From Sphingomonas carotinifaciens (lineage in GTDB: Bacteria > Pseudomonadota > Alphaproteobacteria > Sphingomonadales > Sphingomonadaceae): a DNA stretch of 64,000 bases. The stretch covers positions 2,355,501-2,419,500 of the forward strand of contig NZ_WSUT01000005.1 of NCBI RefSeq assembly GCF_009789535.1. Direction: 5' to 3'. Made by a program: the position numbers and the translations under genes. The stretch's first letter is position 1. Every line of letters begins with the position of its first letter. Shown here in pieces: positions 35,283-49,235 of the stretch. The notes beneath the pieces were generated by a model. That model did not search any database. It saw only the letters and a program-made list of their open reading frames with translations, and was not told where the DNA came from.

Positions 35283-37619
35283 ATGTCCCTTTTCCGACAC
35301 CTTCTCGCCACCGGCACCGCGCTCGCCGCGCTGGCCGCCACCCCCGCCCTCGCCGCGCCCCTCTCCACCGTCGACCGCAACGGCGCACAGGTCGCGATCG
35401 AGCCCTACGCCCCCAACATCGTCCGGGTGACGATCGCGCTCGACCGCACCCTCGCCGACGCCGCCCCCGGACCCGGCCCCAACGCCCCTGCCGACGCCAC
35501 CGGCTGGGCCCACCGCACCGACCAGTCCGGCGACATCTTCGCCTCCTCCGCCATGACCCTCACCGTCAAGGCGCAGCCCTGGCCCGCCGCCCCCACCCAG
35601 ATGCAGCGCTACTTCGCGCCCTCGCTCCCGCCCGTCGCCATCACCGTCACCCGCCCCGACGGCCGCCCGATCGCCGAGATGACCGGCTGGGAAATGTCCC
35701 CCCATACGGTGAACGGCGAGCAGACGTTCCGGGTCGGCGCCAGTTTCGCGGTGCAGCCTGATGAGCATTATTACGGCCTCGGCCAGAACCAGGAAGGCGT
35801 GCTCGACCTGAAGGGCCGCACCATCGACTGCCGCCACAATTACGACGCGCCCGCCGGTGAAACCGTCTGCGTCCCCTTCATGGTCACCAACAAGGGCTAT
35901 GGCATCGTCTGGGACAACCCGTCCGCGCTGAAGGTGATGCCCGGCCTCCACAACGCCACCCAGTGGCAGTCGGAGGTGGGCGAGCGCATCTCCTTCTTCG
36001 TCATCACCGGCGACACCACCGATCAGCTCTATGCCGGCTATGCCAGGCTGACCGGCGCCACCCCGCTGCCGCCCAAGGCCGCGTTCGGTCTGATCCAGTC
36101 CAAGGCGCGCTATGAAAGCCAGGCCGAGCTGATGGCCGTCGCCGACGGCTATCGCCAGCGCAACCTGCCGCTCGACGTCATGGTGCTGGACTGGTTCCAC
36201 TGGACCCGCATGGGCCAGCTCGACATCGACCGCACCTATTTCCCCGATCCCAAGGGCATGAACGATCGCCTGAACGCAATGGGCATGCGCTCGATCCTCA
36301 GCGTCTGGCCGCGTTTCGAGCGGGAGTCGCGCTACTACAACACGCTGGCGGCCAAGGGCTGGTTCCTTCACGACAAGGACGGCAGCGTGGTCGACGGCCT
36401 GCCGTTCCGTTCCGACCGCGCCGGCGCGCTGCTCGACACCACCAATCCGGAAACCGGCCAGTGGTTCTGGGAGCGCATCCGCGACAATCTCGCCTCGCAG
36501 GGCTTCGACTGGTTCTGGCTGGACGAGACCGAGCCGGATCTGGTGCCGGACGGCCATTTCTATTCGATCGGCTCGGGCGATCGCTATCACAACATCTATC
36601 CGCTCACCCACACCACACCGGTGGCCGAGGGGTCGGCAAGGGATCGTCCGAACCTGCGCAACCTTATCCTTGCGCGCGCCGCCTATCTGGGCGTGCAGCG
36701 CAACGGCGCGCTGTTCTGGTCGTCGGACATCAAATCGACCTGGGAAGCGCTGAAGCGCCAGGTGCCTGCCGGCCTCGGCTTCACCGCGACCGGCATGGCC
36801 TATTGGGGCAGCGACATCGGCGGCTGGCAGTGGCCGAACGGCCCCAAGGCCGAACGCCCGCTACTGATCGATCCCGCCGGCGCGACCGCAATGGCGCCTG
36901 ATTACGCCGACTATCCCGAACTGATGGTCCGCTGGTTCGGCTACAGCGTCTTCACGCCCACTCTGCGTATCCACGGCCAGCGTCCCGCCGCCTCGATCTG
37001 GGACTATGGCAAGGCGGCCGAGCCCGTTCTCGCCAACTTCCTGCGTCTGCGCTATTCGCTGATGCCCTATCTCTACGCGATGGGCCACCAGACCTATCAG
37101 ACGGGCGCCCCGTTCATGCGCGCACTGTTCATGGACTTTCCCAATGATCCCAAGGTCGCGACGATCGGCGACCAGTATATGTTCGGCCCCGCCTTCCTCG
37201 TCGCCCCCGTCACCGATCAGGGCGTGACGAAGCGCCCCGTCTATCTGCCCGCCGGCGCCGACTGGTATGATTACTGGACCAACCGCCGCTACACCGGCGG
37301 CCAGACGATCGAGGTCGCCGCGCCCATCGATCAGGTGCCCCTGTTCGTCCGTGCCGGCTCGATCGTGCCGATGGGCGTGCAGGTGCCCAGCACCGCGACG
37401 AAGCAGCCGCTGGAGGCGATCCGCGTCTATCCGGGCCGCGATGCCAGCTTCACGCTGTACGACGATGACGGCACCACCAACGCCTACAAGAAGGCTGCTG
37501 GCGGCCGCTCGGCCACGCTGCGCTGGGACGACGCCGCGGGCCGCCTCACCGCCTCGGGCAAGCTGCCCACCGACCAGAACCCGGCAACGCTGGTCCAGGT
37601 GATCCGCCCGGCATCGTAG
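35283..37619 (+). CDS. GH31 alpha-xylosidase-type glycosidase, secreted
   Basis: 778 residues with signal peptide ending ALAAP near residue 25. GH31 organisation: N-terminal beta-sandwich, (beta/alpha)8 barrel with nucleophile Asp414 in WFWLDETEPD, acid/base Asp482 in FWSSDI, then YWGSDIGGW, and C-terminal domains. Members include alpha-xylosidases that remove the Xyl-alpha-1,6 unit from the non-reducing end of xyloglucan oligosaccharides, which is the role expected beside GH74. Alpha-glucosidase activity cannot be excluded by sequence alone. Last gene of the plus-strand operon, 29 bases after GH29. Confidence 0.92.
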   Translation: MSLFRHLLATGTALAALAATPALAAPLSTVDRNGAQVAIEPYAPNIVRVTIALDRTLADAAPGPGPNAPADATGWAHRTDQSGDIFASSAMTLTVKAQPWPAAPTQMQRYFAPSLPPVAITVTRPDGRPIAEMTGWEMSPHTVNGEQTFRVGASFAVQPDEHYYGLGQNQEGVLDLKGRTIDCRHNYDAPAGETVCVPFMVTNKGYGIVWDNPSALKVMPGLHNATQWQSEVGERISFFVITGDTTDQLYAGYARLTGATPLPPKAAFGLIQSKARYESQAELMAVADGYRQRNLPLDVMVLDWFHWTRMGQLDIDRTYFPDPKGMNDRLNAMGMRSILSVWPRFERESRYYNTLAAKGWFLHDKDGSVVDGLPFRSDRAGALLDTTNPETGQWFWERIRDNLASQGFDWFWLDETEPDLVPDGHFYSIGSGDRYHNIYPLTHTTPVAEGSARDRPNLRNLILARAAYLGVQRNGALFWSSDIKSTWEALKRQVPAGLGFTATGMAYWGSDIGGWQWPNGPKAERPLLIDPAGATAMAPDYADYPELMVRWFGYSVFTPTLRIHGQRPAASIWDYGKAAEPVLANFLRLRYSLMPYLYAMGHQTYQTGAPFMRALFMDFPNDPKVATIGDQYMFGPAFLVAPVTDQGVTKRPVYLPAGADWYDYWTNRRYTGGQTIEVAAPIDQVPLFVRAGSIVPMGVQVPSTATKQPLEAIRVYPGRDASFTLYDDDGTTNAYKKAAGGRSATLRWDDAAGRLTASGKLPTDQNPATLVQVIRPAS

Positions 37620-37633
37620 GCGTTCACCCAACC

Positions 37634-37703
37634 CCGTTCGTGCCGAGCGAAGTCGAAGCACAGCCACCAGCTTGTGGTCTTCGACTTCGCTCAGACCGAA
37701 CGG
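37634..37703. repeat. Intergenic long inverted repeat (hairpin)
   Basis: Arms of about 30 bases: the left arm contains CGAGCGAAGTCGAAG and the right arm CTTCGACTTCGCTC, both ending in an inverted CCGTTCG/CGAACGG pair. It is imperfect in the middle. It lies 14 bases after the GH31 stop and may act as terminator. The sequence looks like a dispersed intergenic repeat, since similar GAGCGAAGTCGAAG elements are frequent in sphingomonad genomes in my recollection. Confidence 0.7.
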
Positions 37704-37748
37704 ACTTTGGAGCAGGTTTGAAAGATGGGGATCACCCCCCTCCCTCCC

Positions 37749-37811
37749 CCGTTCGTGTCGAGTAGAGATCGAGTAGCTCCGCAGGAGCATATCGAGAGCT
37801 CATATCGAGAC
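37749..37811. repeat. Second intergenic repeat with direct and inverted parts
   Basis: It starts GTTCGTGTCGAG like the previous element, includes a small hairpin GCTCC-GCA-GGAGC, and contains the ten-mer CATATCGAGA twice (37789-37798 and 37801-37810). It fills the gap between GH31 and the convergent acyltransferase gene. It is probably a degenerate dispersed repeat. The remaining bases up to 37885 show only a weak CCGG/CCGG stem. Confidence 0.55.
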
Positions 37812-37885
37812 AGTGCCAGCCGCGGCGGCGTATCTCCCGATAAGAATAGATACTCCGGTCAAAGCCGGTATCCCCCCACCAGCAA

Positions 37886-40800
37886 TCACCGCCCGCCCGC
37901 GGCCATTTCCCCCATCATCACATAATCCAGCTTCCCCGTCCCCAGCACCGGCAGCGCCGCCACCACGCGGATATCGCGCGGGATCACCAGCTCGGTCACG
38001 CCATTGGCGCGCGCCCATGCCTGGAATGCCGCCGCCGCCGCATCGTGCTGCGTGGTGAACAGCACCAGTTGCTCGCCCTTGCGCGCATCCGGCCGTGTCA
38101 CCACCGCATGATCGCCCTGCGGCCAGACCTTGGCGGCATACCCCTCCACCGCCGGCAGCGAGGCCATCTCGCCGCCGATCTTGGCGAAGCGCTTGGCCCG
38201 CCCGCGGATCGTGACGAAGCCGGCGGGGTCGATCGTCACGATGTCGCCGCTGTCATGCCAGCCATCCTCGGGCGGTTGCAGCACGCCGGGCGCTTCCGCC
38301 TTCAGATAGCCGGCCATGATGTTGGGCCCGCGGATCGACAGCCGCCCGCCGTCCGCGATCCCCGGCACCGCATCCAGCCGCGCCTCCATACCAGGCAGCA
38401 ACCGGCCGACGCTGCCCGCCTGGAAATGCATCGGCGTATTCACCGCGATCACCGGCGACGCCTCGGTCGCGCCATAGCCTTCCATGATCCGCAGGCCGAA
38501 CTTGTGCGCATAGGTCGCGCGCGTCTCGTCGCGCACCCGCTCCGCCCCGGCAAAGATGTAGCGCAGCGAATAGAAGTCATAACCATGCGCCATCCGGGCA
38601 TAGCCCGACAGGAACGTGTCCGTCCCGAACAGGATCGTCGCATTCGCGTCATAGGCCAGCGCCGGCACGATCCGGTAATGCAGCGGGCTGGGATACAGCA
38701 ACGTCTTCACCCCCGACAGGATCGGCAGCAGCGTGCCGCCGGTCAGCCCGAAGCTGTGGAACACCGGCAGCGCGTTCAGCACCACATCCGCCGAGTTGAA
38801 ATCGATCCGCGCCGATAGCTGGAGGCAGTTGGATAGCAGGTTGCGGTGGGTCAGCACCACGCCCTTGGGCAGCCCTTCGGAACCGCTGGTGAACAGGATA
38901 ACCGCCGGCGCCTCCGGCGACACCCCATGCCGCCGGTGCAGCCGCCCCGCAAAGCGTGTCGCGATCAGCGCGTGCAGCTTGGCCAGCGCACCGATGCCGG
39001 CACCGATATCCTCCAGATAATGGACGCGCAGCCCCGCCGACTCCAGCCCGGCGACCACCTCGCCCAGCTTCGCCTGCATGACAAAGGCGCGCGCGGTGAT
39101 GATGCTGCGTATCTCCGCCGCGGTGCACGCCGCCTTCAGGTTGGTCAGCCCGGCCGTGTAGTTTAGCATCGCCGGCACCCGGCCAGTGCCTTGCAGCGCG
39201 AAGAATGTCGCCACCACCGCATTCACATTGGGCAACAGCACGCCCACCGCCTCGCCCCGCGTGGTGAGCGGTGCGAACGCGCGGCCCAGCGCGATGCTGC
39301 CGGTCAGCAACCGGCCGTAACGCATCGGCTCGCGCTTCACGTCCTCCACCGCCGCGGCACGCGCGCCGTGGATATCCTTGGCGTCGATCAGCGCCTGGTA
39401 CAGCGTCCGGTCCGTGTTCGACGTGGCAAAGATCATCTCGCTCATCACGTCGTACAGCTTGGCGCCCGCCGCCGCGCGGCGCTGCCGGGCGGTGTCACCC
39501 TCCACCACGAAGCGGCGCGGCGGCAGGATGGTCAGGTCGATCTTCGGGAACATCCGCAGCCGCACCTTGCCGCGCAACCGCGAGAACGGGGTATATTGCG
39601 CCCCGTCGATGCGCACCGGCACGATCGGCGCATCCGCCTTGTCGGCGATCATGCCGGGACCGTCGAACACCTTCATCAGCGCGCCGGTCACCGTGATCCG
39701 CCCTTCGGGAAAGATCACCAGCGTCCGCTCCTCGCGCACCGCCTTCACCATCGCCTTGGCCGCCATCGGGTTCGTCGGGTCGACCGGAAAGGCGTCGAAC
39801 ATGCCCAGGAACGGCCGCACCCACCATGCCCGCGCGATCCGCGTCGCCACTGCAAAGGTCGGCTTGCCCGGCAGGAACGCCGCCAGCAACAACCCGTCGA
39901 GGAACGACACATGGTTAACTACCAGGATCGCCCGCTCGCCGGGCTTGGGCATATGCTCCGCCCCGTGCACCTCGACCCGGTACACCAGCACCAGCAGCGC
40001 GCGGATCAGCGCCTTGAACACCGTCTCGGGCAGCAGCCAGCACGAGATCAGCGCGATGGCGAGGGTGGCGAAGCCCATCGCCCCGATCACCCCCGGCACG
40101 CTGGTCCCGCTTGCCAGCAGGGCGGTGACCACCGCCACCATCGCCACGGTGACGAACGCGTTGACGATGTTGTTCGCCGCGATGATCCGCGAGCGTTCGG
40201 CGGCTGCGCTATGCACCTGCAGGATGGCGTAGAGCGGCACGATGAACATGCCCCCGGCAAAGGCGATGCCGGTCAGCGCGATCAGGATATGCCAGCTACC
40301 ACCGGTGGCAAGGAACGCGGCGACATCGGCGTGGGTAGCGACCGGCACGAACCCGCGTGTCGCGATCCACAGGTCGATCAGGAACACCGCCATGCCCAGC
40401 GCCGCCCCCGGCACGTAGCGCGCCGACACCTCGCCCCCCAGCAGCCGGTTGACCATCAGCGATCCCGCCGCGACCGATACGGAGAAGACCAGCAGGAACA
40501 GCGTCACCACGCCCGGCCCGGCGTGCAGCGTTCCGCTGACCAGCGGTGCGAACTCGGACAACAGGATCGCGCCCACCGAAAAGAACCAGCTTATCCCCAG
40601 GATCGCCAGCCACACGCCCCGGCCCGCCCTGGCGACGGTCAGGATCTTCCATGTCCCCTTCAAGATGTTGCGCTCGATGCGCAGGTCGGGCGCGGCGGCG
40701 GGCGCGGAGGGTACCGCCAGGCTCGCCACGAAGCCCAGCACCGCCACGCCCGTCGCCACCAGTCCCGCTTCCCAGGCCGGGATCACTCCGCCCAGCAACT

Positions 40801-41284
40801 GCCCGGCCAGGATCGCCAGAAACGTACCCGCCTCGATCAGGCCGGTACCGCCCATCACCTCATGCTGGCGCAGATGCTGCGGCAGGATCGAATATTTGAC
40901 CGGCCCGAACAGCGTCGAATGCACGCCCATCAGGAACAGGCAGGCGAGCAGCACCGGGATCGACTGGAGCCAGAACCCGCCCAGTGCCAGCATCATGATG
41001 CCGATTTCCGCCGCCTTGACCGCGCGGATCAGCACCGCCTTGTCGTATTTGTCGGCAAGCTGCCCGGCCAGTGCGGACAACAGGAAATAGGGCAGGATGA
41101 ACAGGCCGGTGGCGATCGTCGCCAGCAGCTCCGCCTTTTCCGGTGCTGCCGCGTACAGCCCGAAATTGGCCAGGAACAGCAGCGCGAACTTCAGCAGATT
41201 GTCGTTGAAGGCGCCCAGGAACTGGACGACGAACAGCGGCGCGAAACGGCGCTTGCCAAGCAGCGACAGGTCAGGTGCGGACAT
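37886..41284 (-). CDS. Aas-type fusion: MFS lysophospholipid transporter, PlsC acyltransferase and acyl-ACP synthetase
   Basis: 1132 residues in three parts. Residues about 1-420 are an LplT-like MFS transporter (FVVQFLGAFNDNLLKFALLF). Residues about 440-610 are a PlsC acyltransferase with NHVSFLDG and FPEGRIT. Residues about 640-1130 are an AMP-forming acyl-ACP/CoA synthetase with LFTSGSEGLPKGV and YGATEASP. Such fusions flip lysophosphatidylethanolamine inward and re-acylate it. ATG 41284 has GGAGGAG upstream. The gene is unrelated to the sugar genes on either side. It diverges from a TetR gene with two matching operators between them. Confidence 0.92.
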   Translation of the reverse strand: MSAPDLSLLGKRRFAPLFVVQFLGAFNDNLLKFALLFLANFGLYAAAPEKAELLATIATGLFILPYFLLSALAGQLADKYDKAVLIRAVKAAEIGIMMLALGGFWLQSIPVLLACLFLMGVHSTLFGPVKYSILPQHLRQHEVMGGTGLIEAGTFLAILAGQLLGGVIPAWEAGLVATGVAVLGFVASLAVPSAPAAAPDLRIERNILKGTWKILTVARAGRGVWLAILGISWFFSVGAILLSEFAPLVSGTLHAGPGVVTLFLLVFSVSVAAGSLMVNRLLGGEVSARYVPGAALGMAVFLIDLWIATRGFVPVATHADVAAFLATGGSWHILIALTGIAFAGGMFIVPLYAILQVHSAAAERSRIIAANNIVNAFVTVAMVAVVTALLASGTSVPGVIGAMGFATLAIALISCWLLPETVFKALIRALLVLVYRVEVHGAEHMPKPGERAILVVNHVSFLDGLLLAAFLPGKPTFAVATRIARAWWVRPFLGMFDAFPVDPTNPMAAKAMVKAVREERTLVIFPEGRITVTGALMKVFDGPGMIADKADAPIVPVRIDGAQYTPFSRLRGKVRLRMFPKIDLTILPPRRFVVEGDTARQRRAAAGAKLYDVMSEMIFATSNTDRTLYQALIDAKDIHGARAAAVEDVKREPMRYGRLLTGSIALGRAFAPLTTRGEAVGVLLPNVNAVVATFFALQGTGRVPAMLNYTAGLTNLKAACTAAEIRSIITARAFVMQAKLGEVVAGLESAGLRVHYLEDIGAGIGALAKLHALIATRFAGRLHRRHGVSPEAPAVILFTSGSEGLPKGVVLTHRNLLSNCLQLSARIDFNSADVVLNALPVFHSFGLTGGTLLPILSGVKTLLYPSPLHYRIVPALAYDANATILFGTDTFLSGYARMAHGYDFYSLRYIFAGAERVRDETRATYAHKFGLRIMEGYGATEASPVIAVNTPMHFQAGSVGRLLPGMEARLDAVPGIADGGRLSIRGPNIMAGYLKAEAPGVLQPPEDGWHDSGDIVTIDPAGFVTIRGRAKRFAKIGGEMASLPAVEGYAAKVWPQGDHAVVTRPDARKGEQLVLFTTQHDAAAAAFQAWARANGVTELVIPRDIRVVAALPVLGTGKLDYVMMGEMAAGGR

Positions 41285-41322
41285 GGATGACGACTCCTCC
41301 GGGACGCTTGGACCTACCACAA

Positions 41323-41339
41323 ATTGAACACCGCTCAAT
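41323..41339. promoter_or_regulatory. TetR-type operator, copy 1
   Basis: ATTGAACACCGCTCAAT, with ATTGA/TCAAT arms. It is 14 of 17 identical to the second copy at 41346-41362, centre-to-centre spacing 23 bases, and both lie in the gap between the divergent acyltransferase and TetR genes. Confidence 0.75.
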
Positions 41340-41345
41340 AGCTAA

Positions 41346-41362
41346 ATTGCGCAGCGCTCAAT
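41346..41362. promoter_or_regulatory. TetR-type operator, copy 2
   Basis: ATTGCGCAGCGCTCAAT, a palindrome with ATTG/CAAT outer arms and GCGC inner symmetry, ending 19 bases before the TetR start codon. Occupation of both copies would repress the TetR gene and the acyltransferase gene together. Confidence 0.75.
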
Positions 41363-41381
41363 TTCATGGTAGTGCGGCCAC

Positions 41382-41981
41382 ATGGGCAGACGATCGGACC
41401 ACAGCCGCGACGAACTGGAAGCGTTGATCTTGGACGCCGGGGCAGCACTAGTGGCGGAGGTCGGCCTCGCCGGCTTCTCGGCGCGTGAGGTGGCTCGGCG
41501 CATCGGCTATTCGATCGGCACCATCCACAATGTCTTCGGCACTTCGGACCGGCTGATCGCCGCGATCAACTCGCGCAGCTTTGCGCTATGGGCGGCATAT
41601 CTTCGCGAACGGCTCGACGCCGGGGGTGACGCCGATCGCATCGCCACGCTGGTGAACGGCTATTTCGGCTTCGCGCGTGCGCACCCCAATTTGTGGACCG
41701 CGATCTACGATCACCGCCTGCCTGCCGAGGCGTCACTTTCCGAACAGGATCAACAGGCTCGGGGCGTGCTGACCGAGATCGTCATTGCCGAGGTCGCGCA
41801 CGCCCTCGACACCTCCCCCGACGCCCCTGTCGCCGCCCTTGCCCGCTCCCTCATCGCCACCGTCCACGGCCACTGCGCCTTCGCCATCACCGGCGCCTGG
41901 GCCCTCATGGGCGAAGCCGCCCCGGAGATCGCCGCCCTTGCCCGGGTCCGCGAAGCCCTCGCCGGACACGCCCGCCGCTAG
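41382..41981 (+). CDS. TetR family transcriptional regulator
   Basis: 199 residues. The N-terminal helix-turn-helix covers about residues 12-58 (AREVARRIGYSIGTIHNVFGTSDRLI), and a TetR_C-type ligand domain with WAAYLRERL and ARAHPNLWTAIYDHRL follows. Its divergent position and the paired operators suggest that it controls itself and the Aas-type fusion, perhaps in response to a fatty acid or acyl derivative. Its stop is three bases from that of the convergent GH43 gene. Confidence 0.9.
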   Translation: MGRRSDHSRDELEALILDAGAALVAEVGLAGFSAREVARRIGYSIGTIHNVFGTSDRLIAAINSRSFALWAAYLRERLDAGGDADRIATLVNGYFGFARAHPNLWTAIYDHRLPAEASLSEQDQQARGVLTEIVIAEVAHALDTSPDAPVAALARSLIATVHGHCAFAITGAWALMGEAAPEIAALARVREALAGHARR

Positions 41982-41984
41982 CGC

Positions 41985-46630
<4,646 letters not shown>

Positions 46631-46741
46631 CTACAAGTTTGCTTAACCGACCGATAGGGCCAAGATGTTGAATTAGCCGGTCACTTAGCCCGAATACCCG
46701 CGTCAATCAGCGCGTGGCTGACGAAGCCTCCCCCACTTTCA

Positions 46742-49093
46742 TCAGCTCTGCACCGCCGGGTCGCGCGCCGGGCTGGACGCGGTCATCATACGCATCTCGT
46801 ACAGCACGGCATCGTCCTGCAACGCGGTGACCACCACCTCGGCCTGCGGCTTGGCGCCGTTGCCGGACACGGGATAATCGATCGCGGCGAAATGCCCTTC
46901 CCCGCCCTTGACCTGCTGGCCGGCACCAAGCGGCTGCCCATCCACACTGATGCCCATCTTCCGGTCGGCATCGCCCCGCGCGACCAGTACGCGCAGCACC
47001 GCCGCCCCGGGACGCCGCGCCAGCACCATCCGCATCGACTCGCCCGGGCGCAGACGCCGTGCGGAACGCCCGCTCCAGTTCACCACCTCGCTATGCTCCG
47101 ACCGGAACTGGTGGTCGCGTTCGGGCTGCATCTCGCCCAGATGGATGATGTCCGACGTGCGCCGGGCAAGCGTGCGCGCCTCCTCCTGCGCCTGCACATA
47201 TCCTGCCCTGGCACCCGCCCATCCGGCGGGAGTGAAGGTCGGGAAATACACCGCCGCGCGCCGGTCATATTGCGAGAAGAACGGCTTGAAGGTCAGCGCC
47301 TCGTCAAGCGCACCCACCGCCCGGAACTGTCCTGCACCACCCGCCGGCGCCAGGGCACCCGTCGCAGCCGATGCGGTGACCAGCGCCGGCCCCACGCCCT
47401 CGAACTGCGCATCCGCCGGCCCCATGTCCGCCGCCAGCACCAGCGGCCCGTAGGTAAACGCCACCATCGACGCATCCCCGGGCGTCGGGTGCGACGCCAC
47501 CGCCATCGGCAGCGTCACCTTCACCACGTCCCCGGCCCGCCAACGCCGCTCCAGCACCGCATAGCCATCCCGCAGCACTGGGCGGGCCGCCACGTCGTTC
47601 ACCGTCAGCACCGGCGCCTTCGCCCAACCCGGCAACCGTATGGCGAGGGCCTGCGCCGCGCGTGGCGCCCGCTTGACGGTCAGCGTGGCACGGCCCTCCA
47701 GCGGCATCGCCGTATCCAGCGTCACCGCCAGCCCCCGCTCCGGCCAGTCCAGTTCGGACGGGATGAACAGGTTCACGTACAGCGTCCTGGCGTCGCTCCA
47801 CCAGATCGAGTCCGCGTGCTTGGCATGGCTTTCCATCCCCGATCCGACGCAGCACCAGAAGCTGTCTTCGGGACTGGAGAATACCCGCCGCGCGCCCACG
47901 GCGAGCGGCATGAAATACACGAACTGACCGGTATCCGGCCGCTGATGCGCCATGATGTGGTTGAGCTGCACCTGCTCATAGAAATCGAACCAGCGCGCAT
48001 CGGGTTGCCAGCTATACAGATGCCGGGTCAGCTTCATCATGTTGTAGCTGTTGCACGCCTCGCATGTCGCCTCGGTGATGCGACCGGCCAGTTGATCGGG
48101 TTGGCCGAAATGCTCGCGCTCGGAATTGCCGCCGATGATGTAGCTGTGATGCTGCGTCACCCGCTCGTGGAAGAAGCGCGGGGCGACCATATGCGCCGGG
48201 TTGCCCGTCACCTCATGCAGCCGTGCCAGGCCGATCACCTTCGGTATCTGCGTGTTGGCATGCAGGCCCGCCAGCCTGTCCTGCCGCGCGGCGAGGGGAT
48301 CGAGTACCGCCTTGTGCCGGATCTTCTCGGCCATGCGCAGCCAGCGCGGATCGCCGGTCAGGGCATAGGTTTCCGCATAAGTCTCGTTCAGCCCGCCATG
48401 CTCGGCATGCAGCACCCGCTGCATCTGCGCGTCGTCGAGCGGCTCCAGCACGCCGGCCAGATAGCCGGCCAGCCCCAGCATGATCGGCATCGCCCGCGCA
48501 TTGCGCGCCAGCACATGTGCGTCGATCAGCCCGGCATGGACCTTGTGCCACGTATAGAGCGGCACCCATCCGCCGTTCAGGTCGAACCCCCCGGTGCGGA
48601 TGTCGCCGCGCCGTACCTCCTCGAACACGACCTTGCCGTCGACCGTCCTGCCGTCGCGCTCCACCGTGGTGCCGCCGCAATAGCCGTCGCCGTGCGCGGC
48701 CTGGATACGCGCCATTTCGGCCAGTGCATGATCCAGCCGCGCCGCCACCTCACGATCGCCCGTATTCCCCACTACCAGCGCGCATGCGGTCAACCAGTGG
48801 CCCAGCGAGTGGCCGGCAATGCCCATCGCCTCCCAGCCGCCATAGACCGGCTTGGGTGCCGGCAGGCCGGCCGATTGGTAGAAATTGTGCAGCAACCGCT
48901 CGGGATCGAGGGCCAGCAGATAGCGGCGGTTCGCCTCGAACGCGTCGGCAAAGGGCGACGGCTTCAACCGCACATAACGCGCCGGCACCGGTTCGACCCG
49001 GCGGCTGCGCATGACGGGCAACTCCGCCCACGCCGCCGGCGCCAACGCCACGACGCTTGCGCTGGCCAACAGGGAACGACGGGAAAGCAACAT
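46742..49093 (-). CDS. GH127/GH146-type beta-L-arabinofuranosidase (DUF1680), secreted
   Basis: 783 residues with a twin-arginine-like signal (LSRRSLLASASVVALAPAAWA). The (alpha/alpha)6 barrel shows all zinc and catalytic positions known for the family: Glu326 in SEREHFG, Glu345 and Cys347 in EACNSYNMMKL, and the Cys414-Cys415 pair in FWCCVGSG. A C-terminal domain of about 130 residues includes HLGEMQPERDH, shared with the partial gene at the left edge of the window. ATG 49093 is preferred to ATG 49126 because AGAGG lies at good spacing and the upstream ATG sits inside a hairpin. Confidence 0.9.
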   Translation of the reverse strand: MLLSRRSLLASASVVALAPAAWAELPVMRSRRVEPVPARYVRLKPSPFADAFEANRRYLLALDPERLLHNFYQSAGLPAPKPVYGGWEAMGIAGHSLGHWLTACALVVGNTGDREVAARLDHALAEMARIQAAHGDGYCGGTTVERDGRTVDGKVVFEEVRRGDIRTGGFDLNGGWVPLYTWHKVHAGLIDAHVLARNARAMPIMLGLAGYLAGVLEPLDDAQMQRVLHAEHGGLNETYAETYALTGDPRWLRMAEKIRHKAVLDPLAARQDRLAGLHANTQIPKVIGLARLHEVTGNPAHMVAPRFFHERVTQHHSYIIGGNSEREHFGQPDQLAGRITEATCEACNSYNMMKLTRHLYSWQPDARWFDFYEQVQLNHIMAHQRPDTGQFVYFMPLAVGARRVFSSPEDSFWCCVGSGMESHAKHADSIWWSDARTLYVNLFIPSELDWPERGLAVTLDTAMPLEGRATLTVKRAPRAAQALAIRLPGWAKAPVLTVNDVAARPVLRDGYAVLERRWRAGDVVKVTLPMAVASHPTPGDASMVAFTYGPLVLAADMGPADAQFEGVGPALVTASAATGALAPAGGAGQFRAVGALDEALTFKPFFSQYDRRAAVYFPTFTPAGWAGARAGYVQAQEEARTLARRTSDIIHLGEMQPERDHQFRSEHSEVVNWSGRSARRLRPGESMRMVLARRPGAAVLRVLVARGDADRKMGISVDGQPLGAGQQVKGGEGHFAAIDYPVSGNGAKPQAEVVVTALQDDAVLYEMRMMTASSPARDPAVQS

Positions 49094-49110
49094 CGCCAAA
49101 ACCTCTCCAT

Positions 49111-49159
49111 GGCCCGGTGCCCGCATCGTGCGTCCGACTTACATGGTCGGGCACCGGCC
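49111..49159. promoter_or_regulatory. Hairpin in the leader of the GH127 gene
   Basis: Arms GGCCCGGTGCCCG (49111-49123) and CGGGCACCGGCC (49148-49159) pair with one bulged base across a 24-base loop. It ends 17 bases before the GH127 start. There is no T-run, so it is more likely a leader structure than a simple terminator for the upstream TerD gene. Confidence 0.4.
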
Positions 49160-49235
49160 TTGAAGGAAAGGGTAAGGAAATGTCAGAGTATTGCAAGGCG
49201 GGGTTGGCGATCTCCGCCGCAAAGAAGGGCGCCGC

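Noticed and set aside
37849..37872. Small GATAC-CCGG stem as a terminator
   Set aside because: Short, bulged stem without a T-run; the larger hairpin at 37634-37703 is a better candidate.
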